In this document: positions 30,013 through 37,843 of the stretch, piece after piece
Layout of the letters: the number at the start of each line of letters is the position of its first letter
Numbering within the stretch: the stretch's first letter is position 1
Source of the DNA: an uncultured Bartonella sp.
GTDB lineage: Bacteria > Pseudomonadota > Alphaproteobacteria > Rhizobiales > Rhizobiaceae
DNA length: 56,008 nt
Reading direction: 5' to 3'
Assembly (NCBI GenBank): GCA_945285915.1
Contig: CALYQL010000015.1
Coordinates: forward strand, 1-56,008
The notes under the pieces: model-generated
What the model saw: only the letters and a program-made list of their open reading frames with translations
Database searches by the model: none
What the model was told of the DNA's origin: nothing
Position numbers and translations under genes: made by a program

Positions 30013-30537
30013 ATGACTGAAGAAGTAGAAAAAAAAATAGATCCTGAGAATACCCTTATTCTCGAAACTTCAAAGGGTAATGTTGTGATAGAGCTATTGC
30101 CTGATATTGCCCCAGAGCATGTTAAACGTATTAAAGAATTGGTACGGGAAGGTGCTTATGACAAAGTCATTTTCCATCGGGTCATCGATGGTTTTATGGC
30201 GCAAACGGGTGATGTGGAGTTTGGTAAAAAAGGCAGCAAAAAATTCAAACTTTCTCACGTTGGTATGGGTGGTTCGAAAAAACCAGATTTAAAGGCCGAA
30301 TTTTCAAATATTCCGCATAAGCGCGGAACTGTGTCTATGGCACGGTCGCAAAATCCAAACTCTGGTAATTCGCAATTTTTCATTTGCTTTGAAGATGCAC
30401 CTTGGCTTAATCGCCAATATACTGTCTGGGGACAAGTTGTTGAAGGTATGGAAAATGTTGATCAATTGAAAAGGGGTGAGCCTCCAAGAGGTGCCGATTT
30501 AATTGAAAAAGCAACCATCGCATCAGATGTTGAATAA
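30013..30537 (+). CDS. Peptidyl-prolyl cis-trans isomerase, cyclophilin type, cytosolic
   Basis: Cytoplasmic paralogue of the preceding cyclophilin, 174 residues and no signal peptide. Core motifs are FHRVIDGFMAQTGD, MARSQNPNSGNSQFFI and WLNRQYTVWGQV. The frame is open to a GTG at 29998, but the ATG at 30013 (MTEEVEKKIDPENTLILET) matches the family N-terminus and has GTGGA about ten bases upstream. It probably arose by an old tandem duplication of the upstream gene. No terminator-like T-run is seen right after the stop; a hairpin without one lies 40 bp on. Confidence 0.92.
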   Translation: MTEEVEKKIDPENTLILETSKGNVVIELLPDIAPEHVKRIKELVREGAYDKVIFHRVIDGFMAQTGDVEFGKKGSKKFKLSHVGMGGSKKPDLKAEFSNIPHKRGTVSMARSQNPNSGNSQFFICFEDAPWLNRQYTVWGQVVEGMENVDQLKRGEPPRGADLIEKATIASDVE

Positions 30538-30896
30538 AAGCATTTTTTAAAACGTAAAAATTCAGTTTATAGTTGTCGTTATGTCAAAATACACATTAAC
30601 GGTATTTGTGAGCATAACGGCAGCTAAATTAATCTGTCTTTAGATGTGGCGTCTGACAGCAACAATTTAGATAGATTGACGCACTGCAAAAGCTTGCTGC
30701 TAAAAAATGAAATATTTAAAGACGCTTTTCAGCCAGTACGCTGTCCCTGTCAATTTTATATCTTACAGATAGCAATCCTATACGATTGTTTATTAAAACG
30801 TATGATAGATAAAATTCTGTCGACATCGTTTTATTGTTCGGTATAGCTGTATACGATATTCTCTGATGAATAACTGTTTGATGGTCGTAAGTTCTC
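30538..30896. other. Gap between the cyclophilin gene and queA, with an inverted repeat at 30577-30619
   Basis: 359 bp with no credible gene; a 66-codon open frame at 30646-30846 (+) has no ribosome-binding site or recognisable family. CGTTATG (30577-30583) pairs with CATAACG (30613-30619), and AAATAC (30587-30592) with GTATTT (30602-30607), forming a two-step hairpin. It has no T-run. It could be a weak terminator or part of a small RNA. The queA promoter must lie in this gap if queA has its own, but I cannot place it with confidence. Confidence 0.4.
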
Positions 30897-31964
30897 ATGC
30901 AAGTTGATCTTTTTGATTTTAAATTACCTGAAAACCAAATTGCTTTGCGTCCGGCTGTACCGCGTGAGAGTGCACGTTTGTTACATGTTGAACAAGACGG
31001 CGCACTTGAAGATTTGCATGTAGCCGACCTACCTTCACTATTTCAAAAGGGCGATGCTCTGGTTTTTAATGATACCAAAGTTATCAAAGCGCAGTTAAAA
31101 GGCATACGTATAAGGGGTGATGCTCAAGCCAATATTGGAGCCACCCTTCACATGCGCGTTGCACCCAATCAATGGAAAGCATTTGTCCGGCCTGCAAAAA
31201 GGTTGAAAGAGGGCGAAACGGTTTTATTCTCTGGTGAAATAGATAAAAATGCCACGTTAAGCGCCCGTATCGTCGAAAAAGGTGAGAACGGTGAAATGCT
31301 TCTCGAGTTCGAAGTATCAGGTGCAGAACTCGATAGCGCTATCGCCATTGTTGGTCATATGCCGTTGCCCCCATATATTGCTTTAAAACGGGGGGAAGAT
31401 GCACAAGATGAAAAAGATTATCAAACAATTTATGCTCGTGAAGAGGGGGCTGTTGCTGCACCGACAGCCGGTTTGCATTTTACTGAAAATCTGATGAAAG
31501 AGATAAAAAGTCGCGGTGTTGAAGAACATTTTGTGACATTGCACGTTGGAGCCGGCACATTTCTTCCAGTGAAAGTGGACGATACCGACCATCATAAAAT
31601 GCATTCTGAAATTGGCCATATAGATCAACAAACTGCCGATGCGTTAATGGCGGTAAGAGCGCGTGGTAATAAGGTTGTTGCTGTTGGTACTACAGCATTA
31701 AGATTACTTGAAAGTGCAGCAGACGAGCAGGGCAACTTGAAAGAATGGTTCGGCTCGACGGATATATTCATTACGCCCGGCTACAAGTTTAAATTTGTTG
31801 ATCGTCTCATGACAAATTTTCATCTACCGCGATCAACATTGTTTATGCTGGTATCAGCATTTAACGGGCTTGATAATATGCGCAATGCGTATCATCACGC
31901 TATTGAAACCGGCTATCGGTTTTATTCTTATGGTGACACAAGTTTATTAGAACGAAAAGATTGA
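30897..31964 (+). CDS. queA: S-adenosylmethionine:tRNA ribosyltransferase-isomerase
   Basis: Transfers and isomerises the ribosyl group of SAM onto preQ1-modified tRNA to give epoxyqueuosine. 355 residues, the usual length. Landmarks are the N-terminal [51 protein letters not shown] and [10 protein letters not shown]. tgt follows 6 bp downstream, so the two queuosine genes are cotranscribed. The ribosome-binding site is weak; this start is chosen because the N-terminus matches the family. Confidence 0.96.
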   Translation: MQVDLFDFKLPENQIALRPAVPRESARLLHVEQDGALEDLHVADLPSLFQKGDALVFNDTKVIKAQLKGIRIRGDAQANIGATLHMRVAPNQWKAFVRPAKRLKEGETVLFSGEIDKNATLSARIVEKGENGEMLLEFEVSGAELDSAIAIVGHMPLPPYIALKRGEDAQDEKDYQTIYAREEGAVAAPTAGLHFTENLMKEIKSRGVEEHFVTLHVGAGTFLPVKVDDTDHHKMHSEIGHIDQQTADALMAVRARGNKVVAVGTTALRLLESAADEQGNLKEWFGSTDIFITPGYKFKFVDRLMTNFHLPRSTLFMLVSAFNGLDNMRNAYHHAIETGYRFYSYGDTSLLERKD

Positions 31965-31970
31965 AGGCTT

Positions 31971-33101
31971 ATGAGCGAGACTTTCCAGTTTAAAAAAATA
32001 ACGCAAGATGGCCATGCGCGTCGTGGGGAAATAACAATGCCACGCGGCACTGTTCGTACGCCAGCTTTCATGCCTGTTGGCACCGCCGGTACAGTTAAAG
32101 CTATGTATATGGATCAGGTTTCCGAACTTGGTGCGGACATTATTTTGGGAAATACATATCATTTGATGTTGCGTCCGGGTGCTGAGAGAGTTGCCCGCCT
32201 TGGGGGGCTTCATGAGTTTGCCCGTTGGCCGAAGCCAATATTGACGGATTCTGGCGGATTCCAAGTTATGTCTTTGGCAGGATTGCGCAAATTGACAGAA
32301 AAGGGTGTCACTTTTCAATCGCATATTGATGGAGCGCGTTATGAATTGACGCCAGAGCGATCCATAGAAATCCAAGGTTTATTGGATTCGGATATTCAAA
32401 TGCAGCTAGATCAATGTGTTGCATTGCCAGCATCCAAAGATGAAATGCAAAGAGCAATGGAATTATCCTTGCGTTGGGCAGAGCGCTGCAAGTTGGCTTT
32501 TGGTGATCAACCAGGAAAAGCGATGTTTGGCATTGTGCAAGGAGGCGATGACGCAGACTTACGTGTACAATCTGCCACAGCACTACGTGATTTGAACTTA
32601 AAAGGGTATTCGATCGGTGGTTTAGCTGTTGGTGAACCGCAAAATGTGATGATGGACATGTTGGATGTTACATGTGCAATTTTACCCGAAGACAAACCAC
32701 GGTATCTTATGGGTGTTGGCACGCCAGATGATATATTAAAAAGTGTGGCGCGTGGCGTAGATATGTTTGATTGTGTCATGCCGACAAGAGCCGGACGTCA
32801 TGGATTGGCATTTACAAGATTTGGAAAAATCAATTTGAGAAATGCAAGGCATGCTGATGATCCACGACCTCTTGATCCACTATCTCCGTGCCCTGCTGCA
32901 AGAGATTATAGCCGTGCCTATTTGCATCATTTGATAAAGGCAGGCGAAGCATTAGGCGGCATGTTATTGACTTGGAACAATCTTGCTTATTATCAACAGT
33001 TAATGCAAGGCATTCGGGGTGCAATCGAAGCGCATAATTTTGTTGAATTTGCAGCAATGACAACGGAAGGATGGGAAAAAGGCGATATTGAAGAAAAGTA
33101 A
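31971..33101 (+). CDS. tgt: tRNA-guanine transglycosylase
   Basis: Exchanges guanine-34 for preQ1 in tRNAs with GUN anticodons. 376 residues. The general acid/base Asp93 (TDSGGFQ) and nucleophile Asp264 ([11 protein letters not shown]) are present, as are the substrate loop GGLAVGEP and GVGTPDDI. The zinc site is not conserved. Aligned to E. coli with a constant offset of three, the ligand positions C302, C304, C307 and H333 become Ser305, Cys307, Ala310 and Asn336. I recall similar C-terminal sequences in other Rhizobiales, so the enzyme is probably functional with a structurally replaced zinc site. It follows queA by 6 bp. Confidence 0.95.
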   Translation: MSETFQFKKITQDGHARRGEITMPRGTVRTPAFMPVGTAGTVKAMYMDQVSELGADIILGNTYHLMLRPGAERVARLGGLHEFARWPKPILTDSGGFQVMSLAGLRKLTEKGVTFQSHIDGARYELTPERSIEIQGLLDSDIQMQLDQCVALPASKDEMQRAMELSLRWAERCKLAFGDQPGKAMFGIVQGGDDADLRVQSATALRDLNLKGYSIGGLAVGEPQNVMMDMLDVTCAILPEDKPRYLMGVGTPDDILKSVARGVDMFDCVMPTRAGRHGLAFTRFGKINLRNARHADDPRPLDPLSPCPAARDYSRAYLHHLIKAGEALGGMLLTWNNLAYYQQLMQGIRGAIEAHNFVEFAAMTTEGWEKGDIEEK

Positions 33102-33163
33102 TTTTGTAGATATTTTGCCTCAATATCTTGGTGTTTTATAAGTGGCTTCTTATATCACAAATT

Positions 33164-34150
33164 ATGAAAATATCTGTTCTTGATTTATGTCCTGTTCCTG
33201 AAGATAGTTCTGTTTCTCAAGCGCTACAAAATTCTGTTATTCTTGCCAAACATTTGGAAGAATTGGGTTTCCCACGTGTTTGGTATGCAGAACACCATAA
33301 TATGACAGGTATTGCCAGTGCCGCGACCTCTGTTCTAATGGGACAAATTTTGGCATCTACAAAGAAGATTGTTGTTGGTGCCGGCGGTGTGATGTTGCCA
33401 AATCATTCTCCTTTGGTAATTGCCGAGCAGTTTGGCACATTGGAGGCATTATATCCCAATCGTGTTGAGCTTGGTCTTGGACGTGCTCCGGGAACAGATA
33501 ATTATACAGCGCAAGCACTGCGTCGCACTCTAGAGAGTTCGCCCAATGATTATCCACACAGTGTTATAGAGCTTCTCAATTATTTTAAACAAGCCGAACC
33601 AGAGCAAAAGGTACGTGCGGTACCTGGGGCAGGGCTTAATGTTCCTGTTTGGATACTGGGATCCAGTCTATATGGTGCGCAACTTGCTGCAATTTTGGGG
33701 CTTCCTTATTCTTTCGCATCGCACTTTGCGCCTGCCGAGCTAAAAACTGCGATAAGAACCTATCGAGAAAATTTCGAACCTTCAGAATATTTATCATCGC
33801 CGAAAGCAATGGTTGCACTCAATGTGGTTATTGCTGAAACTAATGAGGAAGCTCGTTTCCTCTTTTCTTCACAACAACAGGCTTTTGTCAATCTAAGATC
33901 AGGTAAAGCAGGTCCTCTGCCAAAACCAAAGGAACACTTTGTAGAGACATTAGCACCGCAATATCGTATGGTTTTAGACCATTCGTTGTCATGTTCTGCA
34001 ATTGGTTCTCCTGAAACAGTGTTAAATCAGTTAAAACGGTTTTCTCAGGAGGTATCTGCAGACGAGTTTATTGTGACAACACCTGTTTGGGATAATAAAA
34101 AACGCTTGAAATCATTCAGTTATTTGTCTGAACTCATTCCAGAATTATAA
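33164..34150 (+). CDS. Luciferase-like monooxygenase (LLM class flavin-dependent oxidoreductase, MsnO8-like)
   Basis: A predicted FMN-dependent oxidoreductase with the bacterial-luciferase TIM-barrel fold, 328 residues. Landmarks are the N-terminal [63 protein letters not shown] in pieces, and the C-terminal [10 protein letters not shown] block. These are typical of the MsnO8 subgroup; the substrate is unknown. The frame is open to 33128, but the ATG at 33164 begins the family N-terminus. It follows tgt by about 60 bp with no clear ribosome-binding site and may be translated at low level. Confidence 0.88.
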   Translation: MKISVLDLCPVPEDSSVSQALQNSVILAKHLEELGFPRVWYAEHHNMTGIASAATSVLMGQILASTKKIVVGAGGVMLPNHSPLVIAEQFGTLEALYPNRVELGLGRAPGTDNYTAQALRRTLESSPNDYPHSVIELLNYFKQAEPEQKVRAVPGAGLNVPVWILGSSLYGAQLAAILGLPYSFASHFAPAELKTAIRTYRENFEPSEYLSSPKAMVALNVVIAETNEEARFLFSSQQQAFVNLRSGKAGPLPKPKEHFVETLAPQYRMVLDHSLSCSAIGSPETVLNQLKRFSQEVSADEFIVTTPVWDNKKRLKSFSYLSELIPEL

Positions 34151-34538
34151 TTGGAAAGATCGATGTATTTGGTAAATTGAACAATTTGCCAGACGATTAA
34201 ACGCAGTATCGCGCTTTTTACGATGGTGATTTTATCTAGTATACCAATGCTGTGTTTCTGGTCTAATGCGCTATTCCCAAATTAGTAAAACTGCGCAATC
34301 GGTTTGACGATCTACGCAGTTTTAACATTACGCATACCCTTGACATTACTATACACTTGTCTCGGGTTACTGCTCTGGTACGCACTACCTGATCCAGAGA
34401 GAAACAGTTTGTTTTTGTTTCTGAACTCTGTTTAGATGAACATTGTTAATCACGAGTTAGCGAACACTTAAAGAAGTATGAAAATCGCATTTTTTTTGAA
34501 AAATTGTTTTCCCTCGGCAAGCATGAAGGATTGATATT
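34151..34538. other. Gap upstream of cobQ; no cobalamin riboswitch seen
   Basis: 388 bp between the monooxygenase gene and cobQ. It holds the hairpin listed at 34287-34325 and a second one at 34395-34430 (CAGAG-A-GAAAC / GTTTC-TGAA-CTCTG, followed by TTTAG). I looked for B12-riboswitch blocks (GCAACTGTAAGCGG, GCCACTG, AGTCAGGAGACC) and found none. Short translated pieces such as RAFYDGDFI between stops at 34200-34330 suggest decayed coding sequence, but I could not identify it. Confidence 0.4.
34287..34325 (+). terminator. Probable terminator downstream of the luciferase-like monooxygenase gene
   Basis: AAAACTGCG / CGCAGTTTT, nine perfect pairs, with an inner ATCG/CGAT pairing; it ends in TTTT. 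It lies 137 bp after the stop codon. The symmetric A and T tracts mean it could act in both directions. Confidence 0.6.
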
Positions 34539-35993
34539 TTGGCGCGTGGTTTAATGTTTCAAGGAACCGGTTCTGATGTGGGAAAAACCGTTTTGGTTGC
34601 CGGTTTATGTCGTTTGGCATATCGCCATGGAATAAAAGTGTTACCCTTTAAACCACAGAATATGTCAAACAACGCTGCGGTGGCCGATGACGGTGGAGAA
34701 ATTGGCCGTGGTCAATGGCTTCAGGCATTTGCCTGCAACGTTGAACCATCAGTGCATATGAATCCGGTTTTGTTAAAACCACAAAGCCAGACCGGATCAC
34801 AAATTATCGTGCATGGAAAAATGTTTGGTTACGCCAAAGGTGCCGATTATCAAAAACTAAAACACGCCTTACTCAGCAAGGTTATGGCTTCATATCAAAA
34901 GTTGGCGCAACAATGTGATCTTGTTTTGGTTGAAGGGGCGGGGTCTCCAGCGGAAATTAATTTACGTCAGGGGGATATCGCGAATATGGGATTTGCGCGA
35001 GAAGCCAATATTCCGGTTATTTTGATCGGCGATATTGATCGAGGTGGCGTTATCGCCTCTCTTGTGGGGACGCATACAATCCTTGCCGCGGAAGATCGTG
35101 AATTAGTCAATGGTTATATGATTAATAAATTCCGTGGCGATATTACCCTTTTTGATGATGGTATTGCTGCAATCCAAAGATACACAAATTGGACTTGTTA
35201 TGGTGTTATTCCTTGGCTGAATGCGGCAAAGCTGCTACCCGCTGAAGATTCAATGTTTCTGGATAAAACGGTTTTCACGAAAAACGGTAAGTTAAAAATA
35301 GCGGTACCCATTTTACCTCATATCGCAAATTTTGATGATCTTGACCCATTGCTCCATGAAAGTGATGTAGACCTTATCTTGGTGAAAGAGGGTACAGAGT
35401 TTCCAGATCACTGCGATGCAATTATACTTCCTGGATCAAAATCCACGATAGCGGATATGAGAAGCTTGCGCCAATTGGGATGGGCCGACAAAATCATTGA
35501 TTGTGCCGAAAAAGGTAAAACAGTTATTGGCATATGTGGTGGTTTCCAAATGCTTGGAAGAAAAATCTATGATTTCAATTCGCAGGAAGGTCAAGCAACG
35601 GAAACAGATGGACTTCAATTGCTTGATATTACAACCAAGATGGAACATGAAAAAATTACCCGCAATGTAAAGGCAGTGCATGCGGAAACCAATCTTCCAC
35701 TGAAAGGCTATGAAATTCATCTTGGACACACCACAGGGGCAGATTGCGCTAGACCTGCTGTAATTATCAATGGAAAACATGACGGTGCGATTTCGCAAAG
35801 AGGCAATATATGGGGAACATATCTTCATGGCCTTTTTCAAGCCGATGAATTTCGTCAAATGTTTATAAAATCGCTTGGTGCTAATGCCGACAAAGCAAAG
35901 CATTTTGATAGATTGAATGAGGCGTTGGATGCTATTGCGATCGAGCTTGAACGCAGTATCGACGTAGAAGGTCTTTTTGCGCTTGCACGTTGA
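34539..35993 (+). CDS. cobQ: Cobyric acid synthase
   Basis: Glutamine-dependent amidation of adenosylcobyrinic acid a,c-diamide at the b, d, e and g side chains to give adenosylcobyric acid. 484 residues. The N-terminal dethiobiotin-synthetase-like ATPase domain has the P-loop GTGSDVGKT (9-17) and PFKPQNMSNN; the C-terminal glutamine amidotransferase domain has nucleophile Cys333 (GICGGFQMLG) and His430 (GTYLHGLF). The TTG start at 34539 has AAGGA about nine bases upstream; no better start is in frame. It is the first gene of the cob cluster on this strand, separated by 264 bp from cobU. Confidence 0.96.
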   Translation: MARGLMFQGTGSDVGKTVLVAGLCRLAYRHGIKVLPFKPQNMSNNAAVADDGGEIGRGQWLQAFACNVEPSVHMNPVLLKPQSQTGSQIIVHGKMFGYAKGADYQKLKHALLSKVMASYQKLAQQCDLVLVEGAGSPAEINLRQGDIANMGFAREANIPVILIGDIDRGGVIASLVGTHTILAAEDRELVNGYMINKFRGDITLFDDGIAAIQRYTNWTCYGVIPWLNAAKLLPAEDSMFLDKTVFTKNGKLKIAVPILPHIANFDDLDPLLHESDVDLILVKEGTEFPDHCDAIILPGSKSTIADMRSLRQLGWADKIIDCAEKGKTVIGICGGFQMLGRKIYDFNSQEGQATETDGLQLLDITTKMEHEKITRNVKAVHAETNLPLKGYEIHLGHTTGADCARPAVIINGKHDGAISQRGNIWGTYLHGLFQADEFRQMFIKSLGANADKAKHFDRLNEALDAIAIELERSIDVEGLFALAR

Positions 35994-36039
35994 AGAACAT
36001 GCGACTATCTTCTTCTCAGCCGGTTTTTCGTTGAAGATA

Positions 36040-36110
36040 AATTACAAAAATGTAAGCGGAACTTTATGGGATGGATCCAATTCGGGCATTCTTAAGCCAG
36101 CCGACCATAC
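36040..36110 (+). promoter_or_regulatory. Possible degenerate cobalamin riboswitch upstream of cobU
   Basis: Two blocks resemble conserved riboswitch segments in the right order: TGTAAGCGG (36051-36059; the 3' part of GCAACTGTAAGCGG) and AAGCCAGCCGACC (36094-36106; compare AAGCCAGGAGACC). They are only about 35 bases apart, shorter than usual. The CCCCGCAAC and GCCACTG blocks are absent, so if homologous it is a shortened, probably nonfunctional remnant. B12 riboswitches are known before cob operons in Rhizobiales. A chance match cannot be excluded by eye. Confidence 0.3.
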
Positions 36111-36257
36111 AACATTCTGCTTTGATCAAGATATTTTCATTTATCAAAATATGTCATTCTATGTTGTATTTGTACTGTCGTAATGTGTTTCTCATTTTAT
36201 GATAACCAAATAGGATAATGTGAAAAACTATTTTGTATATGTTGTGCGGAGGCAGGC

Positions 36258-36770
36258 TTGGCAAATATCACTTTGATATTGGGGGGGATACGTTCTGGTA
36301 AATCGGCTTTTGCTGAAAATCTGGTTTTGGCGGCAGGTAAGCAACCTATATATCTTGCAACCAGCGAATATTTTAATGAAGAGATGCGAAATCGCATTGA
36401 AAAGCATCGCGCAAGACGTGACGGGCGATGGATTAATCTGGAACAACCCTTAGATATTCTTGCTGAGTTACAACGCTATAATACTATGGATAACATAGTG
36501 CTTGTTGACTGTTTAACTGTTTGGCTTGGCAATCTTATGCATTATCAACGCGACATTGAAAATGACATTGCATTGTTCGTTGATGGCTTGAAGATGCTTG
36601 ATGTTGATGTCGTCTTGGTGGCAAGCGAGGTTGGGTTAAGCATAGTACCGGATAATCAAATGGCACGTCATTTTGCCGATTACGCAGGTACGCTCAACCA
36701 GGCGGTCGCAGCAATCGCGTCGAATGTCTACTTTATTGCGGCGGGATTGCCGCTGAAATTGAAAGGTTAA
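36258..36770 (+). CDS. cobU: Bifunctional adenosylcobinamide kinase / adenosylcobinamide-phosphate guanylyltransferase
   Basis: Phosphorylates adenosylcobinamide and transfers GMP to it, activating it for nucleotide-loop assembly; called CobP in the Pseudomonas denitrificans naming. 170 residues. The P-loop is GGIRSGKS (9-16) and His50 (EKHRARRDGRW) matches the guanylylated histidine; VDCLTVWLGNL is the second family block. The start is a TTG with GGAGG five bases upstream. A run of seven G codes for part of the P-loop. cobW follows 5 bp downstream, so it leads a cobU-cobW-cobN-cobO operon. Confidence 0.94.
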   Translation: MANITLILGGIRSGKSAFAENLVLAAGKQPIYLATSEYFNEEMRNRIEKHRARRDGRWINLEQPLDILAELQRYNTMDNIVLVDCLTVWLGNLMHYQRDIENDIALFVDGLKMLDVDVVLVASEVGLSIVPDNQMARHFADYAGTLNQAVAAIASNVYFIAAGLPLKLKG

Positions 36771-36775
36771 GTCTG

Positions 36776-37843
36776 ATGTCTAAACAAAGCTTTTTGCGTA
36801 GCAAAATACCGACGACTGTTATTACCGGTTTTTTAGGATCAGGTAAAACGACTATGATTCGTCATATGCTTGAAAACGCAAACGGGAAGAAAATTGCGTT
36901 AATTATTAACGAGTTTGGTGATCTTGGGGTTGATGGTGGTCTATTGAAAGGCTGTGGACTGGAAAATTGTCATGATGACGATGTGATAGAATTAAATAAT
37001 GGCTGTATTTGCTGCACAGTGGCGGAAGACTTCATCCCAACTATGACGAAACTTTTAGAGCGTGATGATAGACCGGATCACATCGTTATAGAAACGTCCG
37101 GCTTGGCACTTCCGCAACCTTTGGTGGCGGCATTCAATTGGCCAGAAATTAAAACGCAAGTTACAGTTGATGGTGTTATCACGGTAATTGATGCACCGGC
37201 GGTTGCAGAAGGGCGGTTTGCTGATAATCTTGAAAAAATAGATGAGCAACGCAAACATGAAAATGTACTGAACCATGAAAGCCCCCTTGAAGAGCTTTTT
37301 GAAGATCAAATTCATGCCGCTGATCTTATCGTGTTGAACAAAGTTGATCTTATCGACGAAAAGACGCTGGAAAATGTGCGTGACATTGTTTCTTCTCACA
37401 GTGATCGTGTTGCTAAAATGGTGTCTTCAAGTTTTGGTAGTCTAGGTACAGACCTGTTGCTGGGACTTGGTGTTGGAACGGAAGATGATATAGACAACCG
37501 AAAGTCACATCACGAATTGCATCATGCGGAAGGTGTGCCGCATAATCATGATGAATTTAATAGTTTTGTTGTTCATGCCCCAACAATTAAAGATCCCAAG
37601 CTATTTGCTGAAAAGTTGCAGAAGATAATCGCTGACCACGATATTTTACGCCTTAAAGGTTTTGTGAATGTGGCTGATAAAACCATGCGCCTTGTTATAC
37701 AGGCAGTTGGTCAACGCATTGATTTTTATTATGATCGGCCGTGGTTGCCAAATGAACGTCATGAAAGCCATCTGGTAGTAATTGCTTTACATGATGTCGA
37801 TCAGGCTGTTGTGGATCAGGCGATAAAAGCAATCAACGTGTGA
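36776..37843 (+). CDS. cobW: CobW-family GTPase (putative cobalt metallochaperone)
   Basis: G3E-family P-loop GTPase proposed to deliver Co(II) to the CobNST chelatase. 355 residues. Walker A is GFLGSGKT (18-25); the metal-binding CxCC motif is Cys77-Ile-Cys79-Cys80 in NNGCICCTV; the GTPase NKVD motif is VLNKVDLID. A His-rich stretch near 241-256 (HHELHHAEGVPHNHDE) is typical of metal-handling G3E proteins. The C-terminal CobW_C domain ends at the stop, which overlaps the cobN ATG (TGATG). Its place directly before cobN supports a cobalt rather than a zinc role. Confidence 0.95.
   Translation: MSKQSFLRSKIPTTVITGFLGSGKTTMIRHMLENANGKKIALIINEFGDLGVDGGLLKGCGLENCHDDDVIELNNGCICCTVAEDFIPTMTKLLERDDRPDHIVIETSGLALPQPLVAAFNWPEIKTQVTVDGVITVIDAPAVAEGRFADNLEKIDEQRKHENVLNHESPLEELFEDQIHAADLIVLNKVDLIDEKTLENVRDIVSSHSDRVAKMVSSSFGSLGTDLLLGLGVGTEDDIDNRKSHHELHHAEGVPHNHDEFNSFVVHAPTIKDPKLFAEKLQKIIADHDILRLKGFVNVADKTMRLVIQAVGQRIDFYYDRPWLPNERHESHLVVIALHDVDQAVVDQAIKAINV

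Noticed and set aside
30646-30846. 66-codon open frame between the cyclophilin gene and queA
   Set aside because: No ribosome-binding site, ordinary random composition, no family resemblance.
34151-34538. Cobalamin riboswitch before cobQ
   Set aside because: None of the conserved sequence blocks could be found in this gap.
35977-36183. 68-codon open frame after cobQ
   Set aside because: It overlaps the cobQ end and the candidate riboswitch remnant, has no ribosome-binding site and no family.
36281-36287. G7 tract in cobU as a possible phase-variable site
   Set aside because: It encodes the invariant glycines of the P-loop, so the run is explained by coding constraint and is short.
37499-37557. 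His-rich stretch in CobW as a sign of a misassigned zinc protein
   Set aside because: His-rich loops are common in CobW proteins, and the position before cobN supports the cobalt role.
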